Shown: positions 1 to 7,480 of the stretch, one piece after another | How positions within the stretch are numbered: the stretch's first letter is position 1 | Layout of the letters: each line of letters starts with the position of its first letter | Source: VRUE01 sp047519745 | GTDB taxonomy: Bacteria; Actinomycetota; Thermoleophilia; Solirubrobacterales; 70-9 | Assembly (NCBI GenBank): GCA_047519745.1 | Contig: JAPVSJ010000009.1 | Span: forward strand, 11,505-75,504 | Reading direction: 5' to 3' | DNA: 64,000 nt | Program-made: the position numbers and the translations under genes | Notes under the pieces: model-generated | What the model was told of the DNA's origin: nothing | Database searches by the model: none | What the model saw: only the letters and a program-made list of their open reading frames with translations

Positions 1-1011
1 GGCGCCGACAGCGACCCGCACCGCGGGCCTGGCGCGACCGGCCGCGTTGTCGACCGCCGGGCGCAGTGCGACCTCGATCATCTGCCGGGTGCGGTCGGAG
101 CTGGGACCGTGCAGGAGGTCCTCGGCCATGTTGCCGACCGTGACGATCTCCTCGGCGATGATCTCGGCGTAGACCTCCGCCACCTCGGGCTGGCGCTTGA
201 GGAAAAGGCCCTGGATGGCGAGAGGGCCGACGCGCCGCGGGCGGACCGGCTCGAAGATCATCCGGATCCCGATCACGTTGGTCGTGTAGCCGATCAGGAC
301 GCCGCTGATCGGCAGCAGCCACCAGATCGGCCATACCTCGACCGTGAGGAACGCCGTCGGGATGCCGAGCAGGAAGCCGAAGAGGAATCCGAAGTAGACG
401 ATCAGGCGCAGCTCCTTGCGACCCACCTCGAGGTAGATCCTGTTGGCCAGCTCCGGATTCGCCTCGATGCGGTGGATCACCATCAGCTTCACGTTGAGGA
501 GCTGGTCCGCATGGGCGCCGATCTGGTCGGTGATGGTGCGAACGAGAGCCGGGAGCTGCTCCTGGACACGGGCGTGCACGGCTCTGCGCAGCCGCGGCGA
601 GAGGTCGTGCCAGAGCTGCGGGTGCTCGCGCTCCATGATCCGGTCGACCACGTCGTGGATCTCATCGCTGGCGTTCTCGAGGACGTGCTCGGCGATCGCC
701 TCGGAGTCGAGCCGCTCGTAGAACTCGCCGGCGCCCCCCAGCTTCGCGATCCCCTTGTCGACCGCGATCGAGCCCATCTTCGCCGCCCGCGAGGGGACGA
801 TCCCCTGCCACCCGATCCCGCCCTGCATCACGCCCGGGATCTGCTGCAGCTTGCGGGGAAGCAGGTTGGAGAGCGCCTTCAAGCCGGGCACGCGGATGCC
901 GTGAAACCGGATCGGGTAGAAGAGCATCCAGACCCCGCTCCAGTTGGTCACGTAGCCGATCGCCCCGCTGAAGAGCGGGATCGTGATCAGGCTGATTGTC
1001 TTGCTGTCCAT
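1..1011 (-). CDS. DUF445 family membrane protein, C-terminus beyond window
   Basis: The reading frame is open from the ATG at 1009-1011 to the window edge, giving 337 codons without a stop, so the C-terminus is missing. The protein begins MDSKTISLITIPLFSGAIGY with a hydrophobic N-terminal segment, followed by a helical, charged middle and a second hydrophobic pair near residues 205-245 (YFGFLFGFLLGIPTAFL, then WWLLPISGVLIGYTTNVIGI). The repeated GAIGYVTNW / GVLIGYTTN segments are typical of the DUF445 (YheB-like) membrane family, whose molecular function is not established. The gene points away from the decayed hicBA remnants. Family assignment is fairly secure; function is unknown. Confidence 0.75.
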   Translation of the reverse strand, partial: MDSKTISLITIPLFSGAIGYVTNWSGVWMLFYPIRFHGIRVPGLKALSNLLPRKLQQIPGVMQGGIGWQGIVPSRAAKMGSIAVDKGIAKLGGAGEFYERLDSEAIAEHVLENASDEIHDVVDRIMEREHPQLWHDLSPRLRRAVHARVQEQLPALVRTITDQIGAHADQLLNVKLMVIHRIEANPELANRIYLEVGRKELRLIVYFGFLFGFLLGIPTAFLTVEVWPIWWLLPISGVLIGYTTNVIGIRMIFEPVRPRRVGPLAIQGLFLKRQPEVAEVYAEIIAEEIVTVGNMAEDLLHGPSSDRTRQMIEVALRPAVDNAAGRARPAVRVAVGA

Positions 1012-1071
1012 CGAAATAGGTGAAGATGTGCGCCGGAAGCAGGATGACCGTAATCAAGGACACAGGAACGC

Positions 1072-1227
1072 GGGCCGTCCTGCGCCAGTACGAGCCAGGG
1101 CGAGACCCGCGAAGAGGCCCTATCGATGATCCGCGAGGCGATCGAGGTCTACATCGAATCGCTCGTCGCGCACGGCGACCCCATTCCCGGGCCGGTCGAG
1201 ATCGAGCGAGTCACCGTCGCCGCGTGA
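1072..1227 (+). pseudogene. hicB: HicB-type antitoxin remnant, N-terminus lost
   Basis: The frame ending at the TGA of 1225-1227 encodes SQGETREEALSMIREAIEVY followed by IESLVAHGDPIPGPVEIERV. This matches the C-terminal half of the HicB antitoxin fold, including its SQGET-EEA-xxIREAI-YLE signature. The N-terminal beta strands that normally precede it (a GYxVxVPxLPG segment) are absent, and no plausible start codon or ribosome binding site lies upstream. It is directly followed by hicA-like sequence, the usual partner. Read as a truncated relic; the family match is by eye. Confidence 0.7.
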
Positions 1228-1230
1228 CGC

Positions 1231-1443
1231 CACGACTCCCGGCGTCACGCCACGCCAAATGGTCCGCGGACTGGAGCGCTGCGGCTGGAAGCTCGATCGA
1301 ATCAAAGGGAGCATCACGTCTTCCGACATCCTGACGCTCCCACCGAGTCGTCCCGATGCATGGCCGCGACTTGTCCAAGGCACGCTCAACAGATCGTCAA
1401 CGCTTCCGATCTGGATCGCGCCGAGTTCCTGAAGCTTCTCTGA
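1231..1443 (+). pseudogene. hicA: HicA-type mRNA interferase remnant with several frameshifts
   Basis: Three frames must be joined to read a HicA protein: RQMVRGLERCGWKLDRIKGS (about 1250-1309), then HHVFRHPDAPTESS, then VPMHGRDLSK, then QIVNASDLDRAEFLKLL ending at the TGA of 1441-1443. These correspond to the family's ALERxGF, GSHhxxRHPD, VPxHgxxxLxxGTL and C-terminal EFLxLL blocks in the right order. At least three frameshifts are therefore present and no functional toxin can be made. The catalytic histidine region (GSH) is still visible. Confidence 0.7.
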
Positions 1444-1467
1444 GAAGCTGACGAGGAACAGCTTCAC
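1444..1467 (-). pseudogene. Possible beginning of a truncated PIN-like (DUF5615) partner of the DUF433 gene
   Basis: The stop codon of the DUF433 gene overlaps a GTG in a GTGA arrangement, and this GTG opens VKLFLV, the way DUF5615 PIN-like partners of DUF433 proteins usually begin (MKLLVD-type). After about six codons the sequence runs into the antisense of the hicA relic, so the partner appears to have been cut off by a rearrangement. Only a few codons support this, hence low confidence. Confidence 0.3.
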
Positions 1468-1697
1468 GCTGCCGGAGCTACCACTGCCAGCTCGCGCTCC
1501 TGCGCAGCGGCTGCTGCGTATTCGAGGGAAGCAAGGACGTCCTCGCGTTCCAGGTAGGGGTAATCGGCCAGCAGCTCGTCAATGCTGGCGCCAGCAGCAA
1601 GCTGACCGAGCACCGCGCTGACGGTCACGCGGGTGTCGCGGATGCTGGGCAGACCGCGCATCCGGTTTGGATCGACGGTGATTCGCTTCTGGGCCAT
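1464..1697 (-). CDS. DUF433 domain protein (antitoxin-like)
   Basis: A 77-residue protein starting MAQKRITVDPNRMRGLPSIR, with the DUF433 core: I-x-xDPxxxxGxPxIRxTRVTVxxVLxxLAAGxSxxELLxDYPxLexEDVxAxLxYAA. The ATG at 1695-1697 is preferred over an upstream in-frame start because the family begins here. DUF433 proteins are short helix-turn-helix-like proteins, commonly the antitoxin-like half of a pair with a PIN-like DUF5615 protein. The expected partner is truncated after a few codons, so this gene is probably orphaned. DNA binding is inferred from the family. Confidence 0.8.
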   Translation of the reverse strand: MAQKRITVDPNRMRGLPSIRDTRVTVSAVLGQLAAGASIDELLADYPYLEREDVLASLEYAAAAAQERELAVVAPAA

Positions 1698-1866
1698 AGG
1701 GCAAGGGTACGTCGCCGCCCCGCCCGCCACCTCGTCTGCAGGGCTAATGCAAGGCGGAATCGACCGAAATCGTTGCTAATCCGTGCGCATCCGCGATATG
1801 CGGGGATGGTTTGATTTGGTTTCGGCGACCCGCGCCGATCCCAACGTGCAGGACATTCCCGAAAAA

Positions 1867-1939
1867 GCGGATGAAGGGACTCGAACCCTCGACCTTCTGC
1901 ATGGCAAGCAGACGCTCTAGCCAACTGAGCTACATCCGC
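1867..1939 (-). tRNA. tRNA-Gly (anticodon GCC)
   Basis: The minus strand folds as a standard 73-nt cloverleaf. The acceptor stem GCGGATG pairs with CATCCGC, the D-arm reads GCTCAGTTGGCTAGAGC, and the anticodon stem-loop TCTGC-TTGCCAT-GCAGA places GCC at positions 34-36. The T-arm carries GGTTCGAGTCC. The discriminator is U, as in bacterial tRNA-Gly. CCA is not encoded; the 3' end runs directly into a TTTTT stretch, which may help termination. Confidence 0.95.
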
Positions 1940-1968
1940 GCGGAGCGGGATTCTATCCCTTCTCGGGA

Positions 1969-2166
1969 TCAGCGCCCGGTTAGGACGCCGGTCAGCTGGT
2001 AGATGACCCCGCCCACGAGCCAGCCGCAGACCGGGCCGAATGCCGGGGTCAGCAGGATGCCGATCGGGGTGCCGATCGCGAGCATCAGGACGACCCAGCC
2101 GACGCAGCCGATCAGCAGCCAGAGCTTCCATCGGAAGCCGCCCTCCTCGTTCGCGCGCCGGAACAT
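1969..2166 (-). CDS. Small two-helix membrane protein
   Basis: A 65-residue protein starting MFRRANEEGGFRWKLWLLIG. A short basic N-terminus is followed by two hydrophobic segments (about residues 14-36 and 40-58: LLIGCVGWVVLMLAIGTPIG, then FGPVCGWLVGGVIYQLTGVL) separated by a proline-containing turn, and a TGR end. The ATG at 2164-2166 is preferred because the upstream extension is polar and unconserved in character. No family was recognised. It lies just upstream of the tRNA-Gly gene on the same strand. Confidence 0.55.
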   Translation of the reverse strand: MFRRANEEGGFRWKLWLLIGCVGWVVLMLAIGTPIGILLTPAFGPVCGWLVGGVIYQLTGVLTGR

Positions 2167-2284
2167 GAATCGAGGGTACGACCGGGGAGACCCCGATTCA
2201 TCCGTAGTTGCTCCCCCTTGGTCGCTGGTCGCTTGCATACTTCTACCAACTACTGGGTAGCGTGCGCTCAACCCCGCTCACAAG

Positions 2285-2310
2285 CGCCCCGGCCCTGGGA
2301 GGCCGGGGCG
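2285..2310 (+). repeat. Perfect 10-bp hairpin in the protease gene leader
   Basis: CGCCCCGGCC at 2285-2294 and its exact reverse complement at 2301-2310 flank a 6-nt loop (CTGGGA). The hairpin ends one base before the strong ribosome binding site AAGGAGG (2311-2317) of the downstream secreted protease. There is no T-run, so a classical terminator is unlikely. It could protect the 5' end or modulate translation. Confidence 0.6.
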
Positions 2311-2322
2311 AAGGAGGCCCTA

Positions 2323-3153
2323 ATGAGCCCAGTCAGGACCGCGCTTCTCACCATCCTCGCCGCACTGCTGATCGCAGCGCTCCTGCCCACGTCTTCCTCG
2401 GCCTGGGCCCCGGCCAAGACGGCGACGATCCATCCCGGCGTGCAGGTCTTCACCGCGGGCGCCCAGTGCACCTCGAACTTCGTCTTCCAGGAAGGCTCCG
2501 CCGTCTATCTCGGCCAGGCCGCGCACTGCTCGGGCACCGGCGGGCAGACCGAAACCAACGGCTGCAGCAGCGGCTCGTTGCCGCTCGGCACGCCGGTGGA
2601 AGTGACGGGCGCGAGCAAACCCGGCACGCTCGTCTACAACTCCTGGCTGACCATGCAGGAAAAGGGAGAGGCCGACCCCGACACCTGCGCCTACAACGAC
2701 CTGGCCCTGATCAGGATCGACCCGGCCGACGTGGGCAGCGTCAATCCCTCCGTGCCGGGATTCGGCGGACCGACCGGCGTCGGCACCGTCGGCGACCTCG
2801 GCTCGACCGTCTACTCCTACGGCAACTCCGAGCTGCGCGGCGGCGTGACCAAGCTCAGCCCCAAGCAGGGCGTCGTCGTCCAGAACGAAGGCGGTGGCTG
2901 GAGCCACATCGTGGTCACCCTCACCCCCGGCGTGCCGGGCGATTCGGGCAGCGGCTTCCTCAACGGCGCCGGCGAAGCGATCGGCGTGCTCAGCACCCTG
3001 CAGCTGGCGCCGCTGGCCGGGACCAACGGCGTCGGCGACATCGGCAAGGAGCTCGCCTACCTGCGCGCCAACAGCGACTTCGGCGCGATGCAGCTGGTGC
3101 ACGGCACCGAGCCGTTCAAGCCGAACCTGGTGGAAGCGATGCTCGGTTCATAG
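2323..3153 (+). CDS. Secreted trypsin-like (S1 fold) serine protease
   Basis: A 276-residue protein preceded by AAGGAGG six bases before the ATG. Residues 1-29 form a Sec signal peptide (basic MSPVR, hydrophobic core LLTILAALLIAALL, cleavage likely after SSAWA). The chymotrypsin-fold catalytic triad is visible: His68 in GQAAHC, Asp126 in YNDLAL, and Ser208 in GVPGDSGSGF. Cysteines 49/69 and 81/122 are placed as in small extracellular S1 proteases. It is probably exported and has no neighbour suggesting a dedicated inhibitor or substrate. It converges on the VOC gene with a 7-bp gap. Confidence 0.85.
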   Translation: MSPVRTALLTILAALLIAALLPTSSSAWAPAKTATIHPGVQVFTAGAQCTSNFVFQEGSAVYLGQAAHCSGTGGQTETNGCSSGSLPLGTPVEVTGASKPGTLVYNSWLTMQEKGEADPDTCAYNDLALIRIDPADVGSVNPSVPGFGGPTGVGTVGDLGSTVYSYGNSELRGGVTKLSPKQGVVVQNEGGGWSHIVVTLTPGVPGDSGSGFLNGAGEAIGVLSTLQLAPLAGTNGVGDIGKELAYLRANSDFGAMQLVHGTEPFKPNLVEAMLGS

Positions 3154-3160
3154 GCAAAGA

Positions 3161-3676
3161 TCAGTCGAGCTCGCTGAGGAGATCGTGGAGGTCCAGAGGT
3201 TCGGTGACCATCGCGATCTCCTCGCCGCCACGGGTGCGCGGCCACTCTTCGCGGGGACGGTCACGGTATAGCTCGACCCCGTTGCCGTCGGGGTCGTCCA
3301 CGTAGATCGCCTCGCTGACGCCGTGGTCGGACGCGCCGCCGAGCGGCACGCCGGCCTGCGTAAGCCGCCGCAGCGCGTCGGCGAGCGAGCGCCGGTCCGG
3401 GTAGCGGATCGCGACGTGAAAGAGGCCGGTGCTCCGCGCCGGTGGGCGCGGCGCCCCTTTCGAGTGCCAGGTGTTGAGGCCGATGTGATGGTGGTAGCCG
3501 CCAGCCGAGACGAAAGCGGCGTCGTCGCCGATCCGCTGCTGCAGCTCGAAGCCGAGCGCGCCGCAGTAGAAGTCGAGCGCGCGGTCGAGATCGGCCACTT
3601 TGAGATGTACGTGGCCGATGTCGACGCGGGGGTCGATCGGGTCGACGTCAGGCACCGGCACCGTCCAGCGCGGCAT
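3161..3676 (-). CDS. VOC family (glyoxalase/extradiol dioxygenase-like) protein
   Basis: A 171-residue protein with two vicinal-oxygen-chelate half-modules. The first begins IGHVHLKVADLDRALDFYCG and continues ALGFELQQ with a GGYHHHIGLNTW strand. The second begins GLFHVAIRYPDRRSLADALR and ends with VDDPDGNGVELYRDRP. The metal-ligand pattern (His in HVHLKV, His in GLFHVAI, Glu in GVELY) fits catechol-2,3-dioxygenase/CatE-like VOC members. The C-terminus ends EEWPRT followed by a short tail. The substrate cannot be told. Its start overlaps the end of the RNase HI gene by 29 bp, suggesting translational coupling. Confidence 0.8.
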   Translation of the reverse strand: MPRWTVPVPDVDPIDPRVDIGHVHLKVADLDRALDFYCGALGFELQQRIGDDAAFVSAGGYHHHIGLNTWHSKGAPRPPARSTGLFHVAIRYPDRRSLADALRRLTQAGVPLGGASDHGVSEAIYVDDPDGNGVELYRDRPREEWPRTRGGEEIAMVTEPLDLHDLLSELD

Positions 3677-4055
3677 TTACAAGTCGGTCTGCCTCGGCGT
3701 TCTGCTCGCGCCGGACGTGGCGGATCGTCCACTTCTCGAACGGTTGCAGAGCCCGCTTGACCTCGCCGTGCAGCTTGCGCATCGTCGCGTCCTTGACCTT
3801 GTACTCGCCCTTGACCTGACGCACGATCAGCTCCGAGTCGCCGATCAGCTCCACCTCGCTGGCGCCCTGCGCGGCTGCCAGCTCGATGCCTAGCAGCAGC
3901 GCCCTGTACTCGGCGACGTTGTTGGTCGACACGCCGATCCGCTCGCCGCGCTCCTCGAGCATCTCGCCAGCGGCGCTCTGCACCACCGCACCGATCGCCG
4001 CCGGGCCCGGGTTGCCCCTGGCGCCGCCATCGACGTTGACGATCAGCTTGGTCAT
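3648..4055 (-). CDS. rnhA: Ribonuclease HI family protein
   Basis: A 135-residue single-domain RNase H fold that degrades the RNA strand of RNA-DNA hybrids. It starts MTKLIVNVDGGARGNPGPAA. The DEDD catalytic residues are visible: Asp9 (NVDGGA), Glu49 (TNNVAEYRAL), Asp73 (IGDSELIV) and Asp123 (NAEADRLVN). It is shorter than E. coli RNase HI and resembles the actinobacterial/archaeal type without a basic protrusion. Four bases separate it from the upstream zinc-finger gene. A separate RNase HII gene lies further along in this window. Confidence 0.9.
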   Translation of the reverse strand: MTKLIVNVDGGARGNPGPAAIGAVVQSAAGEMLEERGERIGVSTNNVAEYRALLLGIELAAAQGASEVELIGDSELIVRQVKGEYKVKDATMRKLHGEVKRALQPFEKWTIRHVRREQNAEADRLVNAALDGAGA

Positions 4056-4059
4056 GAGC

Positions 4060-4608
4060 TCAGCCGACGGGCTCGCCGTCGCGGGAGCGACCGGGACGGG
4101 GAAGCCCGAGCCCCAACTGTCCGCCCTCCCCCGCCCTCGCGTTCCATTGCCTGGCCGAGCCGTCGAGCTGCTCGACCTCGCTGCCCTTGTCGAGCTGGAA
4201 GACCGCGCGCAGCTCGTCGCCCAGGTCGACTCCCCACTGGTACCAGCAGAGCTCCCAGGCGACGGTGATCCGCACCTCGCTCGGCGAGCCGGCGGCAGAG
4301 CCGATCGACACCTGCGGTTGTCCCAGGGTCCGCATCAGGCCCGCCACTGTCCGCGCGGCGTCGCTTGCATTGAATCGGCCAACCGCCCGCTCGAGCCGTC
4401 CCATCGGCGACTCGGTCCGCTCCGGCTCCGGGCGCCGGCCCACATTTGCGCCGGGCGCCGCGGGGTCGACCCAGCCGAGCTGCTCGGCGCGCGGGCGGCA
4501 GAGGTCGCAGACCAGCCGCGGGCCGTCCTTCGGGCTCATGTAGCTGCGCGTGCGCTCGCCGGGCAGAATCGTGCGACCGCAGACCGCGCAGGTCTCGTCA
4601 GGACTCAC
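4060..4608 (-). CDS. Uncharacterised protein with N-terminal zinc-finger-like CxxC pairs
   Basis: A 182-residue protein. The N-terminus has two cysteine pairs, CAVC (residues 7-10) and CDLC (about 34-37), suggesting one Zn site. A proline/arginine-rich linker follows, then a helical stretch GRLERAVGRFNASDAARTVA, and a hydrophobic segment VRITVAWELCWYQWGVDLGD. The C-terminus is glycine/arginine-rich (GQLGLGLPRPGRSRDGEPVG). I do not recognise the family. It lies between whiG and the RNase HI gene on the same strand, probably in one transcript. The start is supported by the family-like MSPDETCAVCGR beginning. Confidence 0.6.
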   Translation of the reverse strand: MSPDETCAVCGRTILPGERTRSYMSPKDGPRLVCDLCRPRAEQLGWVDPAAPGANVGRRPEPERTESPMGRLERAVGRFNASDAARTVAGLMRTLGQPQVSIGSAAGSPSEVRITVAWELCWYQWGVDLGDELRAVFQLDKGSEVEQLDGSARQWNARAGEGGQLGLGLPRPGRSRDGEPVG

Positions 4609-4650
4609 CCGCTCAAATTACCAGCGGCCGCAGCAAAGGTCGCTGGATCG

Positions 4651-5424
4651 TCAGACCTCTTGCAAGGAACCTTTGAGTCGCATGACCGCCTTGGTGTGCA
4701 GCTGGGAGACGCGTGACTCGGTGACGCCGAGGACCTCGCCGATCTCACGCAGGGTCAGGTTCTCGTAGTAGTAGAGGGCGACGACGAGCTGCTCGCGCTC
4801 CGGCAGCCCGGCGATCGACTCGGTCAGTCGGTCCTTGATCTCGCTGCCGGCGAGCGCTTCCTGCGGGTCCTCGGCACGCGGGTCGGAGATCGTGTCGAGC
4901 AGCGAGACGGAGTCGCCGGAGGAGTCGGAGATCGTCCAGAGCTCGTCCAGCGCATAGACGGAGGAGTTGGCGATCTCGAGCAGCGCGGTCTGCAGCTCCT
5001 CCTCGGTCAGCCCCACCTTGGCGGCCAGCTCCGCCTCGGTCGGCGCCCGCTGCAGCTCGTGCTCGAGCTTGGTCTGCGCAGCCTCGATTTCCCGCGCCCG
5101 CGAGCGGACCGAACGTGGTACCCAGTCGAGCGAGCGCAGCTCGTCGATGATCGCACCGCGGATGCGCGTCATCGCGAAGGTCTCGAACTTGATCCCCCGC
5201 TCGGGCTCGAAGCGCTCGATCGCGCCGATCAGGCCCATCAGGCCGTAGGAGATCAGGTCGGCGTCGTCGACGTGCGAGGGCAGCCCGGCGCCGAGCCGAC
5301 CGGCGACGAACTTGACCAGTGGCGAGTAGGCGACCACCAGACGCTCCCGCGCGGTGCGGTCGCCGTCGTCCTTGTAGCGACGCCAAAGGTCGCGCAGCTC
5401 CACCTCTTTTACGCCGGTTTCCAT
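4651..5424 (-). CDS. whiG: FliA/WhiG family RNA polymerase sigma factor
   Basis: A 257-residue group-3 sigma-70 factor directing RNA polymerase to alternative promoters. Region 2 is clear (DLISYGLMGLIGAIERFEPE, then GIKFETFAMTRIRGAIIDEL, then RSLDWVPRSVR). Region 3 follows (LQRAPTEAELAAKVGLTEEE), and region 4 is the helix-turn-helix LTLREIGEVLGVTESRVSQL. In flagellated bacteria such factors drive motility genes; in sporulating actinomycetes WhiG controls differentiation. No anti-sigma gene is adjacent, so the regulon is undetermined. A TAGAAT box (5437-5442, read on the minus strand) lies 12 nt upstream of the ATG. Confidence 0.9.
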   Translation of the reverse strand: METGVKEVELRDLWRRYKDDGDRTARERLVVAYSPLVKFVAGRLGAGLPSHVDDADLISYGLMGLIGAIERFEPERGIKFETFAMTRIRGAIIDELRSLDWVPRSVRSRAREIEAAQTKLEHELQRAPTEAELAAKVGLTEEELQTALLEIANSSVYALDELWTISDSSGDSVSLLDTISDPRAEDPQEALAGSEIKDRLTESIAGLPEREQLVVALYYYENLTLREIGEVLGVTESRVSQLHTKAVMRLKGSLQEV

Positions 5425-5467
5425 GGACTTTGCTCGATTCTATGGCCGCCGGGGCAACATTTGGGGT

Positions 5468-6355
5468 TCAAGCGCGGGGATGGGTGGCAGCGTACGCCTC
5501 TCGTAGGCGTGCGGCGTCGACCCGAGTGTAGACCTGCGTGGTCGAAATCGAGGCGTGGCCGAGCAGCTCCTGAATCGTGCGCAGGTCGGCTCCGCCTTCC
5601 AGCAGGTGGGTGGCAAAGCTGTGTCGCAACGAGTGCGGCGAGACGCCGGCGGCGAGCGCGGCCTCGCGCACCCAGAGAGACAGACGGCGGGTGACGTCGG
5701 AGTTCGAGAGGCGACGACCGCTCTTGGAGAGAAACAGGGCGGGCTCGCGCGGATCGGTCGAGAGAGCGTGGCGGCCCCGCTCCAGGTAGCGGCGCAACGC
5801 CCGCTGGGCCGGCTCGCCGACCGGCAGCAGCCGCTCCTTGGAGCCCTTGCCGAGCACGCGCAGCTGCTCGGTCTCGAAGTCGAAGGAGCGCTGGTCGAGG
5901 TTGACGATCTCCTCGCAGCGCAGGCCGCAGGAGTAGGCCAGCTCCAGCATCGCCCGGTCGCGCAGCTCGAGCGAGGTGCGGGCCGGGATCCGCTCCAGCA
6001 GCGAGCGCACCTGCTCGCCATTCAGCACCCGCGGCAGCTTGTCCTCGCGCTTCGGGCTGGAGACGAGGTCGGCCGGGTTCTGCCCGACTCGTTCAGTGCG
6101 GACGAGGAAGTCGAAGATCCCGCGGATAGCGGCGAGCTTGCGCGCCACGGTCGCCGCAGCCGCGCCGGCGGAAGAAAGACCGGCGCCGTATCGCCGCACA
6201 TCGCGGTGTCGCACCTCCCCGGGCTCCAACCCCCGCCCCTTCGCCCACTCGACGAACTGACCGAGATCGACGCCGTAGGCCCGTCGCGTGCGCTCAGCGA
6301 GACTTCGCGCCATCAGGTCTCGATCGAAGGCCACCAATGCCTCATCCCAGGTCAT
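5468..6355 (-). CDS. xerD: Tyrosine recombinase XerC/XerD family
   Basis: A 295-residue site-specific recombinase that would resolve chromosome dimers at dif. The N-terminal SAM-like core-binding domain covers about residues 1-95 (LIAFDRDLMARSLAERTRRA-like helices). The catalytic domain carries the expected residues: Arg in SCGLRCEEIVNL, Lys in LGKGSKERLLPVG, the HSLRHSFATHLL box, GHASISTTQVYTRV and the nucleophilic Tyr in QVYTRV. Length and spacing are typical. XerC cannot be told from XerD by eye, and the second Xer is not in this window. It lies between whiG and an L,D-transpeptidase gene, all on the minus strand. Confidence 0.85.
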   Translation of the reverse strand: MTWDEALVAFDRDLMARSLAERTRRAYGVDLGQFVEWAKGRGLEPGEVRHRDVRRYGAGLSSAGAAAATVARKLAAIRGIFDFLVRTERVGQNPADLVSSPKREDKLPRVLNGEQVRSLLERIPARTSLELRDRAMLELAYSCGLRCEEIVNLDQRSFDFETEQLRVLGKGSKERLLPVGEPAQRALRRYLERGRHALSTDPREPALFLSKSGRRLSNSDVTRRLSLWVREAALAAGVSPHSLRHSFATHLLEGGADLRTIQELLGHASISTTQVYTRVDAARLREAYAATHPRA

Positions 6356-6391
6356 TGGATCAGATTCGCCGCGCAGCGCTCCGTGCCTGCG

Positions 6392-7384
6392 CTAACCGAT
6401 GTAGATGGGCGTTCCTACTTCGACGCGGTCGTACAGTTCTTCCACGTCGGGAATCGACATCCGCACGCAGCCGTGGGAAGCGGCGCTGCCGAGCGATTCG
6501 GTCTCTTCGGTGCCGTGGATGCCGGCGCCTTCGAAGATCCCCATCCAGCGCGCCTTGATCGGGTCTTCGGGGCCGGGTGGGATCACCTGGCCCGCCAGGC
6601 TCCCCGCCCAGGCTGAATCGGGGACGTGCCAGGAGGGATTTTCCTGCTTTTCCTGGATGTGGTACAGGCCTTCCGGGGTTTCCAGCCCTTCCTGGCCGAC
6701 CGCGACGGTGTAGGACTTGACCAGCTTCAGGTGTTCCCAGAGGCGCAGGGTGAAGGTCGCGCGGTCGAGCGTCAGGTAGGACGGGTAGCGGGCGGCGACT
6801 TCGCTCTTCGTGACCTCGGGCGGGATCGAGTGCGTGCGCGCGACGATCGTGTGGTCCGCGTCCGCGTTGAGAACCGCCGCGTTCAGTTGCCGCGTCAGCA
6901 GCACGTCGCGGAGCTTGCGCCCGTTTTCGCCGGCGACGACTTCGAGCGAGTCGGCCGTCGGGTCGACGTGCGCGTTGACGGGCGGACGGTCGACCGCCAC
7001 AGCCACGTGGCGCACGAAGCGGTTCACCGCTGGCCGCGAGTAGCTGATCCCGGCGGGGAGACTTTCGTCGAGGCTGCCGCCGGTCACGTAACGGATCGTC
7101 CGTCCGGGCAGGCCGCCTTCGCGGCTCTTCGCCAGCGCTTCTTCGACGGCGCCGTCAATGTCGGCGTGGACCTTGAGCTGCCTGCCCTCCAACTTCCACC
7201 GGTGACCGTCGTAGCCGACGGCGATCGAGTGGCGCAGCGGGGCCAGGAGCCGGCGGCGGACGGCTTGCTCTGCTTCCGCTTCGTCCATGCCGCCGACGTC
7301 GACGCCGCCGATCGTCACCCCGTCGGCGATCTTGCCGTCCTGCGAGCCGTCGTAGGCAAAGGCGGCGACCGCCAAGACCAGCAA
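6392..7384 (-). CDS. L,D-transpeptidase (YkuD domain) with N-terminal membrane anchor
   Basis: The coordinates give the TTG start at 7384 (330 aa). The N-terminus is a short hydrophobic anchor, then two putative peptidoglycan-binding-like regions (IADGVTIGGVDVGGMDEAEA and following). The C-terminal YkuD domain carries HGTEETESLGSAASHGCVRM, with the catalytic Cys preceded by SHG. It would make 3-3 cross-links or attach proteins to peptidoglycan outside the membrane. The true start is probably upstream: the frame stays open for 18 more codons (YFNIGRRSKIAAAAGVLVLL), which would complete the membrane helix, but no ATG/GTG/TTG occurs there (see findings). Confidence 0.85.
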   Translation of the reverse strand: MLVLAVAAFAYDGSQDGKIADGVTIGGVDVGGMDEAEAEQAVRRRLLAPLRHSIAVGYDGHRWKLEGRQLKVHADIDGAVEEALAKSREGGLPGRTIRYVTGGSLDESLPAGISYSRPAVNRFVRHVAVAVDRPPVNAHVDPTADSLEVVAGENGRKLRDVLLTRQLNAAVLNADADHTIVARTHSIPPEVTKSEVAARYPSYLTLDRATFTLRLWEHLKLVKSYTVAVGQEGLETPEGLYHIQEKQENPSWHVPDSAWAGSLAGQVIPPGPEDPIKARWMGIFEGAGIHGTEETESLGSAASHGCVRMSIPDVEELYDRVEVGTPIYIG

Positions 7385-7468
7385 GACGAGAACGCCCGCA
7401 GCTGCGGCGATTTTGCTCCTTCGACCGATATTGAAATATTAGGCACACAAGTCGGTCGTTCCGGCGGA

Positions 7469-7474
7469 TATGTT
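7469..7474 (+). promoter_or_regulatory. Leaderless-type -10 box (TATGTT) for the cyclo-ligase-like gene
   Basis: TATGTT is followed by exactly six bases (TCGCCA) and then the ATG at 7481. This places the predicted transcription start at the A of the start codon. No Shine-Dalgarno sequence is present. No convincing -35 box is seen. Confidence 0.45.
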
Positions 7475-7480
7475 TCGCCA

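Noticed and set aside
109..1023. Plus-strand 304-residue open frame at the left edge
   Set aside because: It is antisense to the DUF445 gene, whose membrane segments and start fit a real protein; the plus frame is only an Asp/Arg-rich shadow.
1120..1467. Minus-strand protein of 115 residues opposite the hic relics
   Set aside because: Beyond its first six codons it is antisense to clear hicA/hicB sequence and has no family-like content.
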